Assembly (NCBI RefSeq): GCF_018323885.1
Contig: NZ_AP024585.1
Location: 4,650,001 to 4,714,000, forward strand
Source: Citrobacter amalonaticus
GTDB lineage: Bacteria; Pseudomonadota; Gammaproteobacteria; Enterobacterales; Enterobacteriaceae
Length of the DNA stretch: 64,000 bases
Direction: 5' to 3'
Shown here one piece after another: positions 52,185-59,117 of the stretch (position 1 is its first letter; each line of letters starts with the position of its first letter). The position numbers and the translations under genes were made by a program. The notes beneath the pieces are model-generated. The model had not been told where the DNA came from, did no database searches, and worked only from the letters and a program-made list of their open reading frames with translations.

Positions 52185-53761
52185 CGACAATGAAAAAAAC
52201 CGTTAATGCGTCGCGGCGAGCCTTTTTGACGAAAAGTACCCTCCTGGCGACCGGCGGCGCACTTACGGCGCTGACTGGAAAGGTGATGGCGCAGGATAAC
52301 TGCGCCCCGGCTTCGTCGGTTCGTTACCATAAAGTCTATGATGTGATCGTTGTCGGAAGCGGCTTTGCCGGACTAGCTGCTGCACTTGAAGCCGCTCAGG
52401 CTGGCCGCAGCGTGCTGGTGATTGAAAAGATGCCTGTTTTTGGTGGCAACTCAGCGATTAACGGCGGTGCGGTTGCCGTAGCCGGATCGACTGTGCAGAA
52501 AAAAGAAGGGATCGTCGATTCACCAGAGTTGATGTTTAAGGACATGTTGAAAGCTGGACGTGGGCTAAATGATAAAGATCAGTTGAAGATTCTCGTTAAC
52601 AACACGACCGCTGCATATGAGTTTACCCTACAACACGGCGTAAAATATAAACCGTTCGTACAGCATTTTGGCGGTCACTCTGTCCCTCGTACGTTGCAAA
52701 CGGTAGAGAGTTCTGGGGCGGGGATCACTCGGCCGCTAAAAGAGTCCGCCATGAAAATGGGCGTTGTTTTTCGCGCCCAATGCAAGCTGGAATCTTTCCT
52801 GCAAAATTCGCAAGGACGTGTTATCGGTCTGACGGTACGTGACGGCTATCGTTTCCCGGATGAACAGAGCGGCAAGATAAGGCATTACGGCGCGCGTTAC
52901 GGCGTGGTGATGTGTTCTGGCGGTTTTTCCAATGATCTGCGTTTTCGTAAAATGCAAAACCCCATGCTGGATGAGCGTGTCGACTCCACCAACCACCCTG
53001 GCGCTACATCGGAATGTCTGGTGCAAATGCTACGTATTGGCGCAACGCCAGTGCAGCTTGATCTTATCCAGCTAGGCCCCTGGTCTTCGCCAGACGAACG
53101 CGGATTTGGCTACGTTTCGCAGTTCAATACCATCTCAGGTTTTCCTAACGGAATTATGGTTAACCCGCGTTCTGGTCATCGTTTCACAAATGAGCTTGCC
53201 GATCGCAAAGAGCGTGAAGAGGGGATTCTGGCGCAGGTGGATGAGAAAGGGGATCCACTTTATCCCATCTGCTTCACCACGCTTGAAGGCGCTAAACTGG
53301 CTCAAAGCCTGAAACATGCCTTGCATTATGGTGTCGCCTGGCAGTTTGACTCACTGGATCAGTTGGCGGCGCATTTCGGCATACCTTTCGACACACTGCA
53401 AGAAGAAGTGGAGACCTACAATGCGGCCGTTGCGCGCAAAGGCGGCGATCGCATGAAAAAAGATGTGAGTCGTGCGGTTCCGTTAGACAAAGGGCCATTT
53501 GTTGCTGTACGCGTGTGGCCTAAAGTGCACTACGTCATGGGGGGGGTGCAGATCAGTATGCGCACAGAGGTACTCAATGCGGCTGATAGCAAACCTATCC
53601 CCGGCCTGTACGCTGCCGGAGAAGCGACAGCAGGTTCACATGGTGGAAGTCGTCTGGGGAGTTGCGCCGTTGCGGATTGCCTGGTTTTTGGCCGGATTGC
53701 GGGGCTTAGCGTTGCCTCAGCGACTGCTGCGGATGAAGCCTTTGACGTTGAGGGAATTTAA
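52181..53761 (+). CDS. Tat-exported FAD reductase of the fumarate/urocanate reductase family
   Basis: This 526-residue flavoprotein has a twin-arginine signal (SRRAFL at 11-16, hydrophobic stretch, cleavage near KVMA), so it is folded with FAD before export. The FAD-binding motif VVGSGFAGLAAALEAA starts near 57, and GGNSAINGG is the second FAD segment. Compared with flavocytochrome c3, the proton-donating arginine is present (Arg342 in ADRK), as are the active-site His450 (HYVMGGV) and Arg491 (GGSRLGS). The His of the fumarate reductase IQ-x-HP motif is Gly299 (IQLGPW), so fumarate is an unlikely substrate. It has neither a heme domain nor the FMN domain of Shewanella UrdA. I infer reduction of an acrylate side chain made by the upstream lyase. 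It overlaps that gene by four bases. Confidence 0.88.
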   Translation: MTTMKKTVNASRRAFLTKSTLLATGGALTALTGKVMAQDNCAPASSVRYHKVYDVIVVGSGFAGLAAALEAAQAGRSVLVIEKMPVFGGNSAINGGAVAVAGSTVQKKEGIVDSPELMFKDMLKAGRGLNDKDQLKILVNNTTAAYEFTLQHGVKYKPFVQHFGGHSVPRTLQTVESSGAGITRPLKESAMKMGVVFRAQCKLESFLQNSQGRVIGLTVRDGYRFPDEQSGKIRHYGARYGVVMCSGGFSNDLRFRKMQNPMLDERVDSTNHPGATSECLVQMLRIGATPVQLDLIQLGPWSSPDERGFGYVSQFNTISGFPNGIMVNPRSGHRFTNELADRKEREEGILAQVDEKGDPLYPICFTTLEGAKLAQSLKHALHYGVAWQFDSLDQLAAHFGIPFDTLQEEVETYNAAVARKGGDRMKKDVSRAVPLDKGPFVAVRVWPKVHYVMGGVQISMRTEVLNAADSKPIPGLYAAGEATAGSHGGSRLGSCAVADCLVFGRIAGLSVASATAADEAFDVEGI

Positions 53762-53762
53762 T

Positions 53763-54179
53763 ATGGCAAAATTATGGATAGCCATGCTGTTGCTGTGTAT
53801 TGGTGGTTTTTCCCAGGTCATCGCTGCGACTGACGACGAAGCTGCTTTTCATCAGCAACTGAATGCAATGAACGTCAAGCCTTATCACCATTCATTGGAA
53901 GCCACCGGACGCAATACATCATGTCAGTTATGTCACGGTTCCAGCACGCCTGTAGCGGCACCGAATGATAAATCTTGCCTGAGTTGCCACGGTTCGCGCG
54001 ACCAGATTGCCGGACTAACGCAACCCAATCCGCATGACAATAATGCAGAGCCCAACCCGCATGATTCAATGCATTACGGCAAAGATGTTCCTTGTACCGC
54101 TTGTCATAACGAACATAAACCCTCGGTAATTTATTGTAATAATTGCCATCTCTTTAAATATCCGGATATGAAGCCATGA
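53763..54179 (+). CDS. Periplasmic tetraheme cytochrome c (flavocytochrome c3 heme-domain type)
   Basis: This 138-residue protein has a Sec signal peptide (MAKLWIAMLLLCIGGFSQVI) and four CxxCH heme sites: CQLCH (54), CLSCH (72), CTACH (111) and CNNCH (125). The tail SVIYCNNCHLFKYPDMKP resembles the end of the heme domain of Shewanella flavocytochrome c3. It starts one base after the flavoprotein stop, so heme and flavin domains that are fused in Shewanella are encoded here as separate, coupled genes. Its likely role is to pass electrons from the membrane cytochrome to the flavoprotein. A longer in-frame extension upstream lies inside the flavoprotein gene and is rejected. Confidence 0.9.
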   Translation: MAKLWIAMLLLCIGGFSQVIAATDDEAAFHQQLNAMNVKPYHHSLEATGRNTSCQLCHGSSTPVAAPNDKSCLSCHGSRDQIAGLTQPNPHDNNAEPNPHDSMHYGKDVPCTACHNEHKPSVIYCNNCHLFKYPDMKP

Positions 54180-55795
54180 GAGATATCATGCGCGGATTAT
54201 TAACAAGAGGACTATTCTTTCTGCTGGTGGGATGGATACCCCTGTCGGGATATTGTGCGCCAGTGCCGACAGCGCAACTCAATCAACCTTGTCTGGCATG
54301 CCACGCTGATAGCGATATTCAGGGGATCTCGACGGACAAAGTACAGGTGAATTTAGTTGTCTCCGCCGATAAATATCACGACAGCGTGCATGGTGAAGTG
54401 CCGTGTATCGCCTGCCATCAGAGCCAACCCGGAAGCGAGGGATTTTCTGTCACCCCGCATGTTCTGAAGCCTGGCGACGACCAAAACTGCGAAAGTTGTC
54501 ATGGCGTGGTCATGCGCGATACGGTGCATGCCGTACAGCAGAGCGCCCACAGTGAAAAGATAGCCAAAGGACTCTTCTCTTGTACCTCATGCCATAACGC
54601 GCACACCATGACGGCGGGAGAGCTAAACCATCCGGGTAAACAACGGGTTGCCGACGACAATTTGATGTGCACGAATTGTCATTCGCGGGCGGGAGTCTTT
54701 ATGCACCTGTCCGGTGGGAAAAGCTCAACATCTCAGGATATGGCACACTCTGCGCTGCCTTATGCTTCTGAACATCTCAACAGTTTACGCTGCATTGACT
54801 GCCATGCCGATGCGGCGGATAGCACTTTGCATCGTATTCTGCCTGCTTCAAAAGCCATCAGCTGTGTACAGTGTCATGGCGACGGAATGCTGCTTACCGC
54901 TCGGCGGAAAACGTTTGCGCCTGATGAAAATGCCATGGCAGGTAGCTTGTTAGGGAAAGGGTTATTTGATGATGTATCTCTTAGAGAAAAACTGACGGCG
55001 GTGGCGCCTCCTGTTCCCGCAGTTCGTCAGATAGATGGTGTGTTATTTACCGATACCTACATGATTGGTAATAACGGCAGTGGTCAGGCCGATCGCTTCA
55101 TTGCCTGGGCGCTGAGCGGCTTCGTAGTGTTGCTACTCTGTCATGGTTTGGGGCGGCTAATCATGTCGCGTCGTAAGACAGATATGCCGCTGGAGAAAAG
55201 TTATCTCTATACGCTGCCTGTTCGCTGCTGGCACTGGCTGAACGCACTCTGTTTTGCCGCGCTAATTATCAGCGGCTGTGCCTTGCATTGGGTGAGTGCG
55301 CGATTCTCGCTGTGGGTTGATGTGCACAATATTGCAGGGATATCGCTGTGTGTTATATGGCTGGGTTTTATCCTGGTTTCGATGTGTGGCAACGGGCACC
55401 ATTATCAGGTGCGCTGGCAAGGTATTACAGGGCGGCTTATCCGTCAGACCCGCTACTACCTGTATGGTATTTTCCGTGGAGAACCTCACCCGGAGCATGC
55501 GTCGCCAGCGGCTAAATTCAATATTCTCCAGCAACTGGGCTATATTGGTGTGATGTTCCTGTTATTGCCGCTGCTCATTGTGACCGGATTACTGATGATG
55601 TATCCCGGTTATACGCCAGAAACTCTGTTTGCGTTACCTGGTAAGCAGGTTGTGGCTTGGCTCCATTACGCTTTGGCTGTCGTGATGGTGGCATTTATCA
55701 TCGTGCATCTCTATTTAAGTAGTACAGGGGATACGCCGGGGGCACTGATTAAAGGTATGCTCGACGGTTTCCATCGCGCCAGAAAGCAAAAATAA
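54176..55795 (+). CDS. Heptaheme cytochrome c / cytochrome b fusion, predicted quinol dehydrogenase
   Basis: This 539-residue protein has an N-terminal signal (alternative start Met5 at 54188), a periplasmic part with seven CxxCH sites (at 39, 77, 105, 136, 165, 206 and 230), and a C-terminal membrane domain with about five helices (306-330, 351-372, 382-404, 452-476, 491-514). Histidines in CWHWLN, DVHNIAG, WLHYAL and VHLYL are candidate b-heme ligands, as in the cytochrome b561-like subunits of formate dehydrogenase and thiosulfate reductase. I infer that it oxidises quinol and delivers electrons outward to the tetraheme protein, replacing CymA/NrfH. Its ATG overlaps the tetraheme gene stop (ATGA). 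The fusion of b and multiheme c domains in one chain is unusual. Confidence 0.88.
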   Translation: MRDIMRGLLTRGLFFLLVGWIPLSGYCAPVPTAQLNQPCLACHADSDIQGISTDKVQVNLVVSADKYHDSVHGEVPCIACHQSQPGSEGFSVTPHVLKPGDDQNCESCHGVVMRDTVHAVQQSAHSEKIAKGLFSCTSCHNAHTMTAGELNHPGKQRVADDNLMCTNCHSRAGVFMHLSGGKSSTSQDMAHSALPYASEHLNSLRCIDCHADAADSTLHRILPASKAISCVQCHGDGMLLTARRKTFAPDENAMAGSLLGKGLFDDVSLREKLTAVAPPVPAVRQIDGVLFTDTYMIGNNGSGQADRFIAWALSGFVVLLLCHGLGRLIMSRRKTDMPLEKSYLYTLPVRCWHWLNALCFAALIISGCALHWVSARFSLWVDVHNIAGISLCVIWLGFILVSMCGNGHHYQVRWQGITGRLIRQTRYYLYGIFRGEPHPEHASPAAKFNILQQLGYIGVMFLLLPLLIVTGLLMMYPGYTPETLFALPGKQVVAWLHYALAVVMVAFIIVHLYLSSTGDTPGALIKGMLDGFHRARKQK

Positions 55796-55800
55796 AGACT

Positions 55801-55834
55801 GCTCCCCTTTTCCTGAAGAGAGAAGGGGACGTCA
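55801..55834. terminator. Hairpin between the lyase operon and the convergent regulator
   Basis: A ten-base stem with one G-U pair, TCCCCTTTTC/GAGAAGGGGA, lies in the 41 bases between the two convergent stop codons. T-rich tracts are present on both sides, so it can stop both transcripts. Confidence 0.7.
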
Positions 55835-55836
55835 GA

Positions 55837-57300
55837 TTATTTTTCTTTCACCACAATGCCCAGTTTCTTCATTTTGCTGTATAGCGTGTTGCTGTTAACA
55901 CCAAGTAACTCTGCTGCACCGCCTTTGCCTGATATTTTCCCCTGACTTTGTTGTAACGCCATTTGGATATGTTGGCGCATTGCGTCATCAAGCGGAGGGA
56001 TGGTTATCGCATTTCTCTCTTTTGGTAGGACAATGTGTAACTCATTGCCTGTGCAACGGAAAAACGCATTTTCTAATAATCCTATCAATTCCGTAATGTT
56101 GCCCGGCCAGTGATACTTCAATAATAAGCGTAGTGAATCATCACCCAGTACAGGTAAAGAGGTGCGTCTATACTGGCTTGATAGCTTCCTCAGGTAGTAG
56201 GTCAGCAGCAGAGGAATATCATCATAGCGATGCCGCAACGGTGGCAATGTAACGACCTGACAAAGGGTATTTGCATAATATTGGTTTGTCAGATAGTGAG
56301 TGGATATATCGTGATTAAGTGTGTTGTTTACCATTGAAAATGGAAGTGTTTGTATGGCAATAATCTGTAGCTGGCAATACTCGCTGTAATTTGAGTGCAG
56401 TGCCAGTAAAAATGTTTGCCAACGATCCGGAAAAGAATTTATTTCTTTTATCAGTAAAGATCCCTGATGCAAGATTAGAAATGAAGCCATGTTAGGGGGG
56501 GTGTTGAAATCAATAGTTATAGTGCGGTTCAGGACACCATTTTTCATGACGATCAACTGCCCCTGAGGACTAATCAATCCATAATAACCACTGCGCGTTG
56601 AACGTTGTTGCTGAAGCTCGGAAGCAAGTGAGTTTTTTCCAACCCCTTTCTCTCCCAGTAATAAAACAGGCAATTCACTGTTTGCCAACCTTTTCAATGA
56701 ATGGTACAACTGAAAAAGAGGAAGATTATTTTGACTAACGACAAATTTTTCGCTCTCTTCTGCAATAGTTAGTCCGGGAATAGAAGGAGGCGTATTATTT
56801 AATAAAAGGTTATGTCGAGAAAGGGCAATAAAGGCCAGTAAGGAGAGTTCTCCCCGTACTGATTCGAATAATTCAGCATGTTGAGGTGTAAAAGCATCAG
56901 TCCGGTGGCTAAATATACCCATCGCGCCAAGCCGTAGACCATCCAGGTGCATACGCATCAGGATCAGAGATTTGATATTACGAAAGCAGGTGTTAACGAC
57001 ATATTCAGTCAGCGGACATTGGCTCAGAGTATCGATAACTTGGGTAGAGAAGTTATCTGAGTGATTGAATTGCTTGGCTATAACTTCAGGGATCGGGATG
57101 ATATCTCGTTTCAGTCGCGCTGTTTTGTGTGTCGCTAATGCTAAAAACTGGATACAGCGAATATCACTTCGATAATAGTTAAAGAAAATACCATCACAAA
57201 CAATTGAGTCAGGTATCGACTGTAAGCAGGCATGCATGGATTTCTCCAGTTGTGTACTGCTACATAATGCGGTCCTTAGATGTGAAAATGTCCTGTCCAT
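55837..57300 (-). CDS. Fis-type regulator with GAF-like and degenerate AAA+ domains
   Basis: The product is 487 residues from the ATG at 57300; in-frame TTG at 57327 and GTG at 57318 are alternatives, and none has a strong ribosome-binding site. An N-terminal GAF-like sensory part is followed by a sigma-54-activator-type AAA+ domain and a Fis-type helix-turn-helix at the C terminus (GGAAELLGVNSNTLYSKMKK). Walker A is degenerate (GEKGVGKN), Walker B has Lys in place of Asp (GSLLIKEIN), and no GAFTGA loop is present. It therefore probably does not activate sigma-54 promoters but binds DNA as an effector-responsive regulator. It faces the lyase operon tail to tail and is the obvious candidate to control it. 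The gene is visibly more AT-rich than its surroundings, suggesting transfer. Confidence 0.82.
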   Translation of the reverse strand: MDRTFSHLRTALCSSTQLEKSMHACLQSIPDSIVCDGIFFNYYRSDIRCIQFLALATHKTARLKRDIIPIPEVIAKQFNHSDNFSTQVIDTLSQCPLTEYVVNTCFRNIKSLILMRMHLDGLRLGAMGIFSHRTDAFTPQHAELFESVRGELSLLAFIALSRHNLLLNNTPPSIPGLTIAEESEKFVVSQNNLPLFQLYHSLKRLANSELPVLLLGEKGVGKNSLASELQQQRSTRSGYYGLISPQGQLIVMKNGVLNRTITIDFNTPPNMASFLILHQGSLLIKEINSFPDRWQTFLLALHSNYSEYCQLQIIAIQTLPFSMVNNTLNHDISTHYLTNQYYANTLCQVVTLPPLRHRYDDIPLLLTYYLRKLSSQYRRTSLPVLGDDSLRLLLKYHWPGNITELIGLLENAFFRCTGNELHIVLPKERNAITIPPLDDAMRQHIQMALQQSQGKISGKGGAAELLGVNSNTLYSKMKKLGIVVKEK

Positions 57301-57522
57301 GGTATATCCATTGTTCACGGTAGACAAAATGTCGGAAAAATATTAGATATATTTATTGATTTTATTGCAACAGCAATGCTGGTAACACTATGGCACAATA
57401 ATGAAGGGGAAAAAACAGACAACAGTGATTTATAGACAGATTTACGCAAATAATAATAAGAAAATAATCCAGATGCATAAGCGCTTACTGGATTATTTAA
57501 GAGTAGTCGGCAAGTTTTGTTA

Positions 57523-58089
57523 TCAGGCCTTCACGCGCTGGATGTAGTCACCAAACGCGGTGAGCTGGCCGGTTAGATGGTCCAGCGTACTCTGGTCAAT
57601 CACTTCACCCGTCTGCGGGTCTACTTTGTTCTGTATCACGCCACCCATAAATTCCGGCTTGTTCATGACCATGGCATCCAGGAAAACCAGGATCTGACGC
57701 AGATGATACTGGCAGCGCGCGCCGCCAATCGCCCCCATCGAGCTGGTCTGGATGAGCACCGGTTTGCCTGAAAGCGGCTGATCGGGCAGGCGTGACAGCC
57801 AGTCGATGGCGTTCTTCAGACCACCCGGTACCGAATAGTTATATTCCGGCGTAACGATAACCACGCCATCAGCCTGGCGAATTTGCTCAGCCAGCGCGTC
57901 GACGCTTGCCGGAAACCCCTCTTCCTGCTGCACGTCAGCATCGTAAAGCGGGATATCACCGATAGACGGTAACGCACTGACTTTCATACCCGCCGGGGCG
58001 ATTTTCGGCAGCGTACGGGCAACCATACCGTTAAACGAACCTTTGCGCAGGCTTCCCAGTAACGTAACAACATTCAACGTTTCAGACAT
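57523..58089 (-). CDS. chrR: NADPH-dependent FMN reductase / chromate reductase ChrR
   Basis: ChrR (YieF) is a soluble flavoprotein quinone reductase that can reduce chromate and guards against oxidative stress. The 188-residue product has the FMN-binding loop LLGSLRKGSFNG and the family motif PEYNYSVPGGLKNAIDW. It is ten bases downstream of yieE on the same strand. In E. coli these genes lie next to adeP; here the accessory block separates them. Confidence 0.95.
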   Translation of the reverse strand: MSETLNVVTLLGSLRKGSFNGMVARTLPKIAPAGMKVSALPSIGDIPLYDADVQQEEGFPASVDALAEQIRQADGVVIVTPEYNYSVPGGLKNAIDWLSRLPDQPLSGKPVLIQTSSMGAIGGARCQYHLRQILVFLDAMVMNKPEFMGGVIQNKVDPQTGEVIDQSTLDHLTGQLTAFGDYIQRVKA

Positions 58090-58099
58090 GGTAACTCCA

Positions 58100-58849
58100 T
58101 CAGTTGTGCGTATAAGACGTCGCGGCAGATAATTGCGCGAATCGCATCAGACGACCCGTCGGCGCATTCGCGCGGGTCTGGATATCAGGCAGGCTTTTCC
58201 AGCCCTGCTTAACATCAAACTCCCAAAGTTGAAGTTTATCAATGGCTGGCGTAACCGCAACTGACCACACCAGCAGGTCTTCGGCATCGCAAATAGCCTC
58301 AATCTGAGCAACACGGGCACATTTCAGACGCCCGGAGACTGGCAGCAATTGCAGTTCATGCGGATCGTTGTTGCGGACGTCACCCGTCAGTTTCAGGACG
58401 CTCTGGCGTAAGGTGATCATCTGTGCGCGCGCTTCGTCCGGATCGTTTTGCTTGCTGATCCACAGGCTTTCGTTGCTGGAGAAGGTCGGGACGTCGGCGG
58501 TATGGGGGCTAATAAATCCACGGGGGGCGCGCTGGAGTTCCATATCCAGTCCGCATTCCCCTTCGGTTGTCAGCGCAACACCGACCATATTACCGGCATA
58601 GGCGATGGAAAAGCTGGGTAGATTTTTATCGCGAAATGCCGGTTTGCCTTTGGCTTTGTATACGATTTCCGGTAACTCGAGCGTGCCATACAGCATAAAC
58701 ATCAGCTCGGCGAGAAGTCCTCGGGATGCCAGAAAACGGGTCTGGCGATGTGTGGGAAGTCTTCGTGCTTCATGATGGCAGGATGACGGAAGGCGCATCG
58801 AAATCAAGTGTCCTTCCGTCAGGATCCCTCTGGCAAAATGGGTCGCCAT
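58100..58849 (-). CDS. yieE: Putative 4'-phosphopantetheinyl transferase YieE
   Basis: YieE has weak similarity to 4'-phosphopantetheinyl transferases, with the acidic metal motif GECGLDMELQRA. The product is 249 residues from the ATG at 58849 (MATHFARGILTEGH), preceded by GGAGAG and equal to E. coli in length. A longer frame beginning at 58927 is not supported. Its carrier-protein substrate is unknown. It precedes chrR with a ten-base gap. Confidence 0.9.
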   Translation of the reverse strand: MATHFARGILTEGHLISMRLPSSCHHEARRLPTHRQTRFLASRGLLAELMFMLYGTLELPEIVYKAKGKPAFRDKNLPSFSIAYAGNMVGVALTTEGECGLDMELQRAPRGFISPHTADVPTFSSNESLWISKQNDPDEARAQMITLRQSVLKLTGDVRNNDPHELQLLPVSGRLKCARVAQIEAICDAEDLLVWSVAVTPAIDKLQLWEFDVKQGWKSLPDIQTRANAPTGRLMRFAQLSAATSYTHN

Positions 58850-59117
58850 TTTTCTCTCCATGATTAATGGTCGGTGATAATGACGAGAGTAACATTTACT
58901 CGGTTTATAGACAGAGTAAATAGCCAAAAAGTACGAATGAATCAGCCTCCCTTACGCGCATTTACATTTCCTGGTACGGATTGGCTGTTTTTGCGTCAGG
59001 AGAGGTTGTTTGATGGTCTCCCAGGGAAGAAGGCGAATTGCCATTTGGACAACAGTGAATTCCTGACTGACATGCCGCCCTGAATGAGGCGGCATGTCAG
59101 CATGGAGGAACAGCAAT
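58850..59117 (-). other. tnaB-yieE intergenic region with a strong hairpin
   Basis: This 268-base gap contains a perfect 13-base inverted repeat, CTGACATGCCGCC/GGCGGCATGTCAG (59067-59079 and 59088-59100), just after tnaB. It would form a strong hairpin but lacks a clear T run. In E. coli the mdtL and yidZ genes occupy this position; I see no remnant of either. The rest holds the yieE promoter. Confidence 0.7.

Noticed and set aside
52181..53761. Fumarate reductase FrdA or NADH-dependent fumarate reductase
   Set aside because: There is a Tat signal, the motif His is replaced by Gly, and the partners are cytochromes c, not FrdBCD.
53499..53762. N-terminal extension of the tetraheme cytochrome frame
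   Set aside because: It overlaps the flavoprotein gene and would bury the signal peptide; the ATG at 53763 is the natural start.
55837..57300. Classical sigma-54 activator
   Set aside because: GAFTGA is absent, and Walker A and B motifs are degenerate.
50173..57522. Prophage, transposon or integron carrying the accessory block
   Set aside because: No integrase, transposase, att-like direct repeat or tRNA junction was found at the borders.
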